A stretch of 5,052 bases of DNA from JAACEU01 sp043816165 (lineage in GTDB: Bacteria > Patescibacteriota > Gracilibacteria > UBA1369 > LOWO2-01-FULL-3), in NCBI GenBank assembly GCA_043816165.1, contig JBDRIE010000046.1, positions 1 through 5,052 of the forward strand, read 5' to 3'. Of the stretch, positions 1-5,052 are shown piece after piece. A program made the position numbers and the translations under genes. Position 1 is the stretch's first letter. Each line of letters begins with the position of its first letter. The notes beneath the pieces were generated by a model. The model was not told where the DNA came from. It saw nothing but the letters and a program-made list of their open reading frames with translations, and made no database searches.

Positions 1-264
1 AACAATAGCAACCAAATCCTCTGATGAATATACATCTCTAAGCATTTCTACAAATTGATCTCTATCCAAAGTTCCAAATTGCTCTTCCCACTCCACATCG
101 ACAGGAATTGAACTAATAAACATTTCATAAACCCCCTCCAATAGCTCGCCTTTATAGAAATCTTCATCCAAAAAAGTTTTATAAAAACCAAACAATGTAA
201 TAACGGGCAGCGCTAAAACCACAAATATAAAAACCAAAAAACCTGCAAAAATCCTTCTTATCAT
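1..264 (-). CDS. Membrane-anchored protein of unknown function, N-terminal 88 codons (runs off left edge)
   Basis: An open frame reads leftward from an ATG at 264-262 to the window edge without a stop, giving 88 residues. It begins MIRRIFAGFL, and residues about 5-27 form one strongly hydrophobic segment preceded by two arginines. This looks like a signal anchor or uncleaved transmembrane helix with the rest outside. After it come FYKTFLDEDFYKGELLEG and an acidic stretch (residues 34-85) that looks soluble and helical. The start is bounded by an in-frame TAG at 276-274, and no other usual start codon lies between. The ribosome-binding site is weak (GGTAG about 11 nt upstream). The gene begins 34 bp after the stop of the NrnA-like gene on the same strand, so the two are probably co-transcribed. 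The pattern of one helix followed by an 'L.D.DFYK..L' segment resembles uncharacterised bacterial membrane proteins, but I cannot name a family or function. The C-terminus is not in the window. Confidence 0.75.
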   Translation of the reverse strand, partial: MIRRIFAGFLVFIFVVLALPVITLFGFYKTFLDEDFYKGELLEGVYEMFISSIPVDVEWEEQFGTLDRDQFVEMLRDVYSSEDLVAIV

Positions 265-298
265 ACAAGTAATCTACCGATTTCTCACTCAAAGTAAA

Positions 299-1282
299 CT
301 AAAACTCCAAAGATTTCTTTGACATATCATCAGAAACTATATTGTAACGAATTTCCTCCTGCAATCTCCCCTGGATAGAAAATCCTGACGCCTTTGGATG
401 CCCTCCACCACCAAAAACCGAAGCAACGCGAGATAAGTCCACTCCTTCACGCCTTGTCCTAAACGAACCTTTCACATTTCCTTCTCTATCTTCATTGATC
501 AACACCGCAAACTTTGAATCCGGAACCATATTCAAATAATCCACAACCCCCGATAAATGTTCCGGCTTGGCCCCAGCTTCATCATAATCCCCTTCTCTAA
601 TAACCGAAATTACTACAGAATCATCCGTCATAGATGCATTTTCCAAAACTTTACCCCACATTTTCAAAGTTGATATACTATTAGTCCTAAATAAAGATTT
701 CCCGATTTTATCTATCTCAGCACCCTTATTCATCAAATCCGCCGCCACATCGAAAACCTCTTTATCGGTATTACTGTGCATAAAGCTTCCAGTATCCCCA
801 TATATTCCGGAAAGCAAACATGTAGCCATTTTTTCATCAATTCCCTCCCCCCAATATCTCAACATTCTATAAAGAATAACCGTTGTGGAAGCTGAATGCT
901 GATCTACAATATTCACAGTTCCATACTGATCATTAGAAGCATGATGATCGATATTTATAATAGGGATATCAGTTTTGAATAAATCTTTATACTTTAAGTG
1001 AAAATCCGTCATATAACTTGCTCCCGCGTCTACGATAATCATTATGTCATATTTTTCCAATTCAAATTCATCAACAAACTCATCTACATGCGGCAAAAAT
1101 GAAAACGCCTTACCAGGCTTATCTACACAAGCCAAAGTTACATTTTTCCCCCACTTGTTAAGCATAATTTTTAAACATATTGCAGCACCTAATGTGTCAG
1201 CATCAGGTTTTCTATGCGATATTACAAGGATATTTTGTGCCTTGTTTATCATTTCCCTACTTTTTTCGTATTGTTTCCGCAT
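299..1282 (-). CDS. nrnA: NrnA-like DHH/DHHA1 phosphoesterase (oligoribonuclease / pAp phosphatase type)
   Basis: This 327-residue protein belongs to the DHH/DHHA1 phosphoesterases. Family members of the NrnA type degrade very short RNAs and convert 3'-phosphoadenosine-5'-phosphate (pAp) to AMP in the cytoplasm, using two metal ions (usually manganese). The expected motifs appear in order: motif I SHRKPDADTLGAA (residues 22-34, with H23, D27 and D29), motif II IIVDAGA (D85), the name-giving D112-H113-H114 followed by ASTT (131-134), and motif IV YGDTGSF (D163). The C-terminal DHHA1 substrate-binding domain shows SFRTRR (273-278) and GGGGHPKASGF (291-301). The length matches the family. The first motif has DAD where many relatives have DGD, a tolerated variation. 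The ATG at 1282-1280 is favoured because a strong promoter sits just before it, although no Shine-Dalgarno is present. The stop is TAG. It is divergent from fmt and probably co-transcribed with the membrane protein downstream. Family assignment is firm. The exact substrate, oligoribonucleotide, pAp or a cyclic-dinucleotide breakdown product, is inferred. Confidence 0.9.
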   Translation of the reverse strand: MRKQYEKSREMINKAQNILVISHRKPDADTLGAAICLKIMLNKWGKNVTLACVDKPGKAFSFLPHVDEFVDEFELEKYDIMIIVDAGASYMTDFHLKYKDLFKTDIPIINIDHHASNDQYGTVNIVDQHSASTTVILYRMLRYWGEGIDEKMATCLLSGIYGDTGSFMHSNTDKEVFDVAADLMNKGAEIDKIGKSLFRTNSISTLKMWGKVLENASMTDDSVVISVIREGDYDEAGAKPEHLSGVVDYLNMVPDSKFAVLINEDREGNVKGSFRTRREGVDLSRVASVFGGGGHPKASGFSIQGRLQEEIRYNIVSDDMSKKSLEF

Positions 1283-1303
1283 GTGACTATTTGAAAAGAT
1301 TGA

Positions 1304-1331
1304 ATTATACTCGAATTTCTCGATCTGGCAA
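1304..1331 (-). promoter_or_regulatory. Sigma70-type promoter of the NrnA-like gene
   Basis: On the minus strand, TTGCCA (1331-1326, five of six bases of the -35 consensus) and a perfect -10 TATAAT (1309-1304) are separated by 16 bp. Transcription would start near 1297, about 14 nt before the ATG at 1282. This makes the leader very short and leaves no room for a standard ribosome-binding site. The spacer carries CTCGA twice on the plus strand (1310-1314 and 1319-1323), 9 bp apart, which may be chance. The match and placement are seen directly; activity is inferred. Confidence 0.7.
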
Positions 1332-1347
1332 GTCTAAATTCCCAAAA

Positions 1348-1364
1348 AGATGATAATATCATCT
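1348..1364. promoter_or_regulatory. Perfect 17-bp palindrome, candidate operator between nrnA-like gene and fmt
   Basis: AGATGATA (1348-1355), a central A (1356) and TATCATCT (1357-1364) form a perfect 8-1-8 inverted repeat in the divergent intergenic region. Such symmetry is typical of binding sites for dimeric regulators. It overlaps the best -10 candidate for fmt, so a bound protein could block fmt transcription. It lies about 17 bp upstream of the -35 of the divergent promoter. A terminator is unlikely because the arms are AT-rich and no T-run follows. No regulator gene is visible in the window, so the binding protein is unknown. Confidence 0.45.
1352..1357 (+). promoter_or_regulatory. 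Possible -10 element for fmt
   Basis: GATAAT matches five of six bases of the TATAAT consensus and lies 26 bp before the fmt start codon, giving a predicted leader of roughly 20 nt. No convincing -35 hexamer is found at 16-18 bp upstream, so this is weak. It sits inside the 17-bp palindrome. Confidence 0.3.
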
Positions 1365-1382
1365 AAGAATTTTAAGTTCTTA
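1364..1382 (+). repeat. Short inverted repeat (hairpin) abutting the fmt start codon
   Basis: TAAGAA (1364-1369) pairs with TTCTTA (1377-1382), leaving a 7-base middle in which one more U-G pair is possible. It ends one base before the ATG of fmt. If transcription starts near 1364, this hairpin would be nearly the whole fmt leader and could affect ribosome access. Being AT-rich, it is not very stable, and chance cannot be excluded. Confidence 0.35.
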
Positions 1383-1383
1383 T

Positions 1384-2304
1384 ATGAAAATCGTTTTCTT
1401 TGGTACTCCGGAAATTGCAGTCCCCATACTTGAAACACTAGCTCAAATCCCTGATTTTGAAGTAATTTCAGTTGTAACACAACCGGATAGGCCCATAGGA
1501 AGAAAAGGGGCAATCACTCCCCCACCAATAAAAGTTTCGGCCACAAATTTAGGCATAAAAATTCTACAACCGCAAAATAAAATAGAATTGGAAGAGCTCT
1601 TAAAAGACCTTCAAGCAGATTTTTTCATAGTTGTTGCCTATGGAATGATAATTCCACAGCATATCCTAGCTATTCCGAAATACGGATCAATCAACGTGCA
1701 TTATTCTCTCTTACCAAGATATAGAGGCGCATCACCTATCCAAGAAAGCCTTCTGCGTGGAGACAAAGCAACCGGAGTTACATTGATAAAAATGGATAAA
1801 AAATTGGATCATGGCCCGGTTTTTCTCATGAAGCGTATCGAAATCGAAGATGATGATAATTTATTAACACTTAGTGCTAAACTCACCAATCTAAGCTCAC
1901 AAATATTACCTCTGGCACTTGAAGACATTGCACAAGGAAATCTAAATCCAATTGAGCAACCTCACGAACAAGCCACCTTTTGCCAAAAAATAAAAAAGTC
2001 TGATGGCATAATCGATTGGAACCTTTCAGCTCTGCAGATTAGAAACATGATAAGAGCTTATACTCCATGGCCATCTGTATTTACAGAAATTGGAGGGAAA
2101 AAATTAAAAATTCTTAAAGCAGACGTTTATGAAAGTGACGAAAATTTTCCACCCGGACAATTCAAAATCGAAGACAAAATCCTAAAAATATCTACCTCAA
2201 AAGATTATTTAGTCCCGAAAAAAGTCCAATTAGAAGGAAAAAAAGAAATGGACATTGAAACCTTTTTAAATGGGTACGGTTCACTAATCAAGAGTTCCAA
2301 CTAA
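1384..2304 (+). CDS. fmt: Methionyl-tRNA formyltransferase
   Basis: Fmt transfers a formyl group from 10-formyltetrahydrofolate to the amino group of Met-tRNA(fMet), producing the initiator tRNA for translation in the cytoplasm. The 306-residue length is close to the usual size (315 in E. coli). The N-terminal Rossmann-like domain begins MKIVFFGTPEIAVPILETL and has the TQPDRPIGRK and LTPSP-like (ITPPPIK, 44-50) segments. The catalytic region INVHYSLLPRYRGASPIQ (103-120) supplies N104 and H106, and MDKKLDHGPV (137-146) supplies D142; these correspond to the known Asn-His-Asp triad of the family. SLLPRYRG (108-115) is the formyl-folate-binding signature. The C-terminal tRNA-binding domain starts near residue 207, with IIDWNLSALQIRNMIRAYTPWP typical, in two parts, around 209-230. 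The ATG at 1384 gives the canonical N-terminus, although no Shine-Dalgarno precedes it. No peptide deformylase gene (def) lies beside it, although def and fmt are often paired. The 3' end overlaps the convergent ligase gene by 21 bp. The identification is secure. Confidence 0.97.
   Translation: MKIVFFGTPEIAVPILETLAQIPDFEVISVVTQPDRPIGRKGAITPPPIKVSATNLGIKILQPQNKIELEELLKDLQADFFIVVAYGMIIPQHILAIPKYGSINVHYSLLPRYRGASPIQESLLRGDKATGVTLIKMDKKLDHGPVFLMKRIEIEDDDNLLTLSAKLTNLSSQILPLALEDIAQGNLNPIEQPHEQATFCQKIKKSDGIIDWNLSALQIRNMIRAYTPWPSVFTEIGGKKLKILKADVYESDENFPPGQFKIEDKILKISTSKDYLVPKKVQLEGKKEMDIETFLNGYGSLIKSSN
2284..2304. other. Tail-to-tail overlap of fmt and the ligase-family gene
   Basis: The last seven codons of fmt (stop TAA, 2302-2304) and of the convergent ligase-family gene (stop TAG, 2286-2284) occupy the same 21 bp on opposite strands. 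No hairpin followed by a T-run is visible here, so each transcript probably reads into the antisense of the other gene before ending. Confidence 0.85.
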
Positions 2305-3573
2305 TCCAAAATACATCCAGAGCATCACATTCCCCTGATACAGAGATACAAAATAGTGATCAAACAGCCCAATTACAACAATCACAGCCCAAATCGACAT
2401 CATAATATAAGAAAATCTACTTTTTCTTTCAATTAAACGCGAAAAGAAAAACCCAAAAAGCCCAATAAATCCTAATCCACCAAGCAATCCTATTTCATTA
2501 AACATTAACAAGAAAATATTATGCACCGGTTGAATTAACCAAGGCTGCAGCTTCACACTCAAATATTGCTGCATAATAGATGTAAAATTTCCAAGTCCCA
2601 CACCAAACAAATTATCAAAAAACATTTGCTTGCTTGCAGAATAATAAAGAGTTCTCTCGGTTAATGCACTTTGATCACCAACAATAAGTCGTTCAACCAG
2701 AACAGAGTATAAATCAAACACTACAAAGAAAAACATAACAAAAACCAAGCCCACCATCACATTTTTCCAAGTAATTTTTACATTTGAAACGGCATAATAC
2801 AAAAATAAACCTATAAACAAAGCCAACAAAGCACTTCTTGAAAAAGTTAACACCAAAGCGATAAGGCAAACAGTTGTCAAAAGCGAAAAAAGAACTTTCG
2901 CATCTCGAAAACAATAAATAATAAAAAATATTGCAAAACAAAGATAACCGGCAAAAATATTTGGGTGTGGAAACGTTCCATAAATCCTCAAAAAATTACC
3001 ACTGTCCAGCCCAACTTTTGCAACTCCCAATTTATCAGAACTAATAACCGGTTCACCGAGAAACCTCAAGCCAAGAGACTCCTGAAACATATATTGGAAG
3101 ATTCCAATAAAAGCAACAAAACTAATAACTCCAATAAACACGTACATAAGCTTTTTCACATCTACAAAGCCAGACTTAATCAAAAAGAAAACAACAACGA
3201 ATTGAAACAATCTAAGCAAGCTAACCAGAGTATTTATATGATCAACACTTGCAACAAGCGACACAATATTCAGCAAAAGAAAGATTCCTATAACCAAAAC
3301 CATGATAAGACCCGACTTCTTCTTTATAAAATTTAACTTTTCGAATTTTCCTTCCTTAAACACCACCGACAAAGACAGAAAAATCAAAGAAAGAACCAGA
3401 AAAACATCCGTGATATACACGAAAAAACTCGTGTATGGGTTAAAAAATCCGGAAGAATAGACATCTTGCACAACCAATAGTGCATCTACCTGAAACGGCA
3501 AAAACGCAAAAAACAAATAAAATAAAACCTTTGCTACTGAGAAAAATTTAATTTTACCAACGATATTATTCAT
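2284..3573 (-). CDS. O-antigen ligase / polymerase (WaaL/Wzy-like) family membrane protein
   Basis: This polytopic inner-membrane protein (429 residues from this start) has about 11-12 hydrophobic segments and the Wzy_C/O-antigen-ligase signatures. Family members join or polymerise lipid-linked glycans on the outer face of the membrane. Numbered from the longer 434-residue reading, visible motifs are RIYGTFPHPNIFAGYL (201-216), LTFSRSALLAL (247-257), ERTLYYSASKQMFFDN then FGVGLGNF (311-335), the extracellular-loop PVHNIFLL with H356, NEIGLLGG (364-371), and a terminal DHYFVSLYQGNVMLWMYFGL (410-429). An alternative ATG at 3588-3586 adds five residues and overlaps the upstream gene by 14 bp. 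I prefer the ATG at 3573 because GAGG lies 9 nt before it. It follows the solute-binding protein after one base, so they form an operon. No other glycan-assembly genes are in the window, so ligase versus polymerase, and the glycan acted on, cannot be decided. Confidence 0.85.
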   Translation of the reverse strand: MNNIVGKIKFFSVAKVLFYLFFAFLPFQVDALLVVQDVYSSGFFNPYTSFFVYITDVFLVLSLIFLSLSVVFKEGKFEKLNFIKKKSGLIMVLVIGIFLLLNIVSLVASVDHINTLVSLLRLFQFVVVFFLIKSGFVDVKKLMYVFIGVISFVAFIGIFQYMFQESLGLRFLGEPVISSDKLGVAKVGLDSGNFLRIYGTFPHPNIFAGYLCFAIFFIIYCFRDAKVLFSLLTTVCLIALVLTFSRSALLALFIGLFLYYAVSNVKITWKNVMVGLVFVMFFFVVFDLYSVLVERLIVGDQSALTERTLYYSASKQMFFDNLFGVGLGNFTSIMQQYLSVKLQPWLIQPVHNIFLLMFNEIGLLGGLGFIGLFGFFFSRLIERKSRFSYIMMSIWAVIVVIGLFDHYFVSLYQGNVMLWMYFGLVGTLD

Positions 3574-3574
3574 C

Positions 3575-5017
3575 TTAAGATTCCTCATCTTCGTCCAAGA
3601 CTACTTCTGGTACCAAAATCCCCTCTTCCGGAAGGAATTCATTAATGCCAGACTGTGCTTGTAATAACAAAGTTTCGTAATCCTTTGAACCACCACCTAA
3701 ATTAATCAACTCTTCAAAAATATCTTTGTATGTATAGTAATCAATTATCGGGAAACTCTCGGAAAATCCGACCTGTGAAGCAAATACTCCATATATTGGA
3801 TCTTTCTTTTGTTCTTCAATCATATCCCTCCTACTTGTTGGGTTGTGAGTCTCTTCAAAATAATAATCTAAATTTTCTCCATTAGTGATAAATACCAAGA
3901 AATCCCAAGCCGTTTCAGGATATTGTGAATTTCTGGAAACAGTTTCTGCAAAATAACTCGCATATGTAACACGTTTTTCGCCTGAAACCTCAGGATCATA
4001 GAGTTGAGGAATAGGTGCGGTTTTTATCGCACTCTTATCAATTGTGTTTACGCCTTTTGAGTCTAACAAATTCATTTCATTAATAATCAAATCATAAGTA
4101 TAAGAATATCCAATTATCATAGAGACATCTCCACGTGCAAAAGCTTCAATCTCTCTTCCCTCAGAATCATCATCAACAACAAACTCGTTCCATGAATAAT
4201 GTTTAAGATCCTCATCGGCAAAACTCAGAAAGAAATCCAGTGCTTCAAGAGCCGGATAACTATGAGCTCCGGTACCCTGTCTCGACGCAAACGCCGTCTC
4301 AGAAATATTGTCGTTATAAAACTCAACACCATATTGCAAGAAAAGCAGATATAAGATGTCTACAGCTCTCGTAACATTATCAGCTCTTCCAAGAGCAATA
4401 CCGGACACCTCAAACCTATCAAAACTACCATCTTCTTTATTTAAAAGTATCACATCCTCTTTGATTCCTTCCCAAGTTGTTGAAGGCTTACCCTTTTCCG
4501 GAATACGATCTTCAAAATGATCTTTGTTGTAATAAAGCGCTAAAGTATCAACAGTCATCGGCAATCCGTATACCTGAACATGTCCATCCTGATCTGTCCT
4601 AACCAAATCCTGATAAGCAACATCTACGAATGTATTTGCAAAATCAGTAGGCGTTCCCATAGTTTCCGGCAATGGTGTCAGCTTTTTATAATTACTCGCA
4701 AACCAAGTATTCTGCATTGAGAAGATATCCGGACCTTCACCTTCAGCCATTTCGTTTAAGATTACTCTTTCATATTCAGCAAAATCAGAAAATTTTCGAT
4801 AATGAATTTTTAAGCCAGGATGATCATCCTCAAATTGAGAGATGAGCGGCGCAATAACATCCGAATCGTCAAATACTTTGTAATAAGTTAGTTCCACACC
4901 TGTATAGTCCGTCGGCCTTTCGGTTGACGTTTTCTTACATGAAATTCCTGTTAAAACAAAGAACGAAGCAATAGATAGTATTACTAAATATATGGTTGTT
5001 TTTTTTAAATAAGACAT
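3575..5017 (-). CDS. Extracellular solute-binding lipoprotein (ABC transporter family 1, sugar-type)
   Basis: This is a family 1 (SBP_bac_1-like) solute-binding protein, 480 residues from this start. Such proteins are tethered outside the membrane and deliver sugars or related solutes to ABC permeases. The N-terminus MSYLKKTTIYLVILSIASFF is a signal peptide ending in TGISC, a lipobox whose cysteine is residue 27 here, consistent with lipid attachment. Typical family features, numbered with three more residues at the N-terminus (GTG start at 5026), are GEGPDIFSMQNTWFASN (96-112), YGLPMTVDTLALYYNKDHF (153-171), FARGDVSMIIGYSYTYD (296-312), and a C-terminal lobe with ETAWDFLVFIT (371-381). The ATG at 5017-5015 is preferred over GTG because it gives a better signal peptide; neither has a Shine-Dalgarno. 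It ends in an acidic tail (VVLDEDEES). Most relatives are around 400-450 residues, so it is slightly long. No permease or ATPase gene is visible. The substrate is unknown. A role tied to surface glycan because of the downstream ligase-family gene is only a suggestion. Confidence 0.9.
   Translation of the reverse strand: MSYLKKTTIYLVILSIASFFVLTGISCKKTSTERPTDYTGVELTYYKVFDDSDVIAPLISQFEDDHPGLKIHYRKFSDFAEYERVILNEMAEGEGPDIFSMQNTWFASNYKKLTPLPETMGTPTDFANTFVDVAYQDLVRTDQDGHVQVYGLPMTVDTLALYYNKDHFEDRIPEKGKPSTTWEGIKEDVILLNKEDGSFDRFEVSGIALGRADNVTRAVDILYLLFLQYGVEFYNDNISETAFASRQGTGAHSYPALEALDFFLSFADEDLKHYSWNEFVVDDDSEGREIEAFARGDVSMIIGYSYTYDLIINEMNLLDSKGVNTIDKSAIKTAPIPQLYDPEVSGEKRVTYASYFAETVSRNSQYPETAWDFLVFITNGENLDYYFEETHNPTSRRDMIEEQKKDPIYGVFASQVGFSESFPIIDYYTYKDIFEELINLGGGSKDYETLLLQAQSGINEFLPEEGILVPEVVLDEDEES
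3583..3586 (-). promoter_or_regulatory. Shine-Dalgarno GAGG of the ligase-family gene, inside the upstream gene
   Basis: On the minus strand, GAGG is formed by the GAT-GAG-GAA codons of the acidic tail of the solute-binding protein and ends 9 nt before the ATG at 3573. The junction reads TAAGATG, so terminating ribosomes could restart directly. This is the only clear Shine-Dalgarno in the window, and it decides the start chosen for the ligase-family gene. Confidence 0.55.
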
Positions 5018-5052
5018 TTTTAGCACTTTATGGAATGAGATATAAATTATTT

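Noticed and set aside
265..298. Terminator between the NrnA-like gene and the membrane protein
   Set aside because: No inverted repeat followed by a T-run is found in the 34-bp gap, so read-through is the simpler reading.
1044..1286. Plus-strand open frame of 80 codons opposite the 5' end of the NrnA-like gene
   Set aside because: It lies wholly antisense to a conserved enzyme and its translation is a low-complexity Ser/Asn/Phe mix with no recognisable domain.
1310..1323. CTCGA direct repeat (9-bp period) in the spacer of the NrnA-like promoter as a regulator site
   Set aside because: Two copies of a 5-mer are too little to separate from chance; only noted with the promoter.
2714..2941. Minus-strand open frame of 75 codons in another frame of the ligase-family gene
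   Set aside because: It is a Phe/Cys-rich frame shadow of a gene with clear family motifs in the main frame, and shows no motif of its own.
2965..3336. Plus-strand open frame of 123 codons inside the ligase-family gene
   Set aside because: It is antisense to membrane-helix codons, and its Asn/Lys/Gln-rich composition is what the complement of such AT-rich hydrophobic codons produces.
299..5017. Alternative genetic code (TGA read as Gly or Trp, as in some candidate-phylum lineages)
   Set aside because: None of the four visible stops is TGA, which raised the question, but all long frames stay open without needing TGA as sense, and glycine and tryptophan use normal codons. Four stops are too few to infer more.
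5018..5052. Promoter for the solute-binding protein (AATAAT on the minus strand at 5051-5046)
   Set aside because: The region is AT-rich, so a one-mismatch -10 is expected by chance, and any -35 would lie outside the window.

Overview
The window is AT-rich and almost entirely coding. It holds five protein genes: four are complete and one runs off the left edge. The standard genetic code fits, because the long frames are intact, every tryptophan I checked is TGG, and the four visible stops are TAG or TAA. Several traits suggest, without proving, an uncultivated small-genome bacterium of the Candidate Phyla Radiation (Patescibacteria) type. These are low GC, tight packing, genes that lack a Shine-Dalgarno sequence, and an O-antigen-ligase-family protein ending in a DHYF..LYQG..M.W-like motif. 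No RNA gene, insertion sequence, CRISPR array or phage gene is visible.

Left block (1-1282, minus strand): an NrnA-like DHH/DHHA1 phosphoesterase (oligoribonuclease/pAp phosphatase type) is followed, after a 34-bp gap, by the N-terminal 88 codons of an unrecognised membrane-anchored protein. A good sigma70-type promoter (TTGCCA, 16 bp, TATAAT) lies just before the phosphoesterase start and leaves a leader of only about 14 nt.

Centre (1283-2304): a 101-bp divergent intergenic region separates the phosphoesterase from fmt (methionyl-tRNA formyltransferase, plus strand). It carries a perfect 17-bp palindrome (8-1-8) that overlaps the best -10 candidate for fmt, and a small hairpin that abuts the fmt start codon.

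Right block (2284-5017, minus strand): a lipoprotein-type extracellular solute-binding protein is followed, one base after its stop codon, by a polytopic O-antigen ligase/polymerase-family membrane protein. The Shine-Dalgarno of the second gene lies inside the acidic-tail codons of the first, so translational coupling is likely. The ligase gene and fmt converge and overlap tail to tail by 21 bp.

Functionally, the window mixes housekeeping (translation initiation by Fmt, RNA/nucleotide turnover by the NrnA-like enzyme) with a cell-surface pair (a solute-binding lipoprotein and a glycan ligase/polymerase). I see no clearly novel system. The points most worth a second look are the palindrome in the divergent promoter region and the tight pairing of a solute-binding protein with a ligase, with no transporter permease in view.
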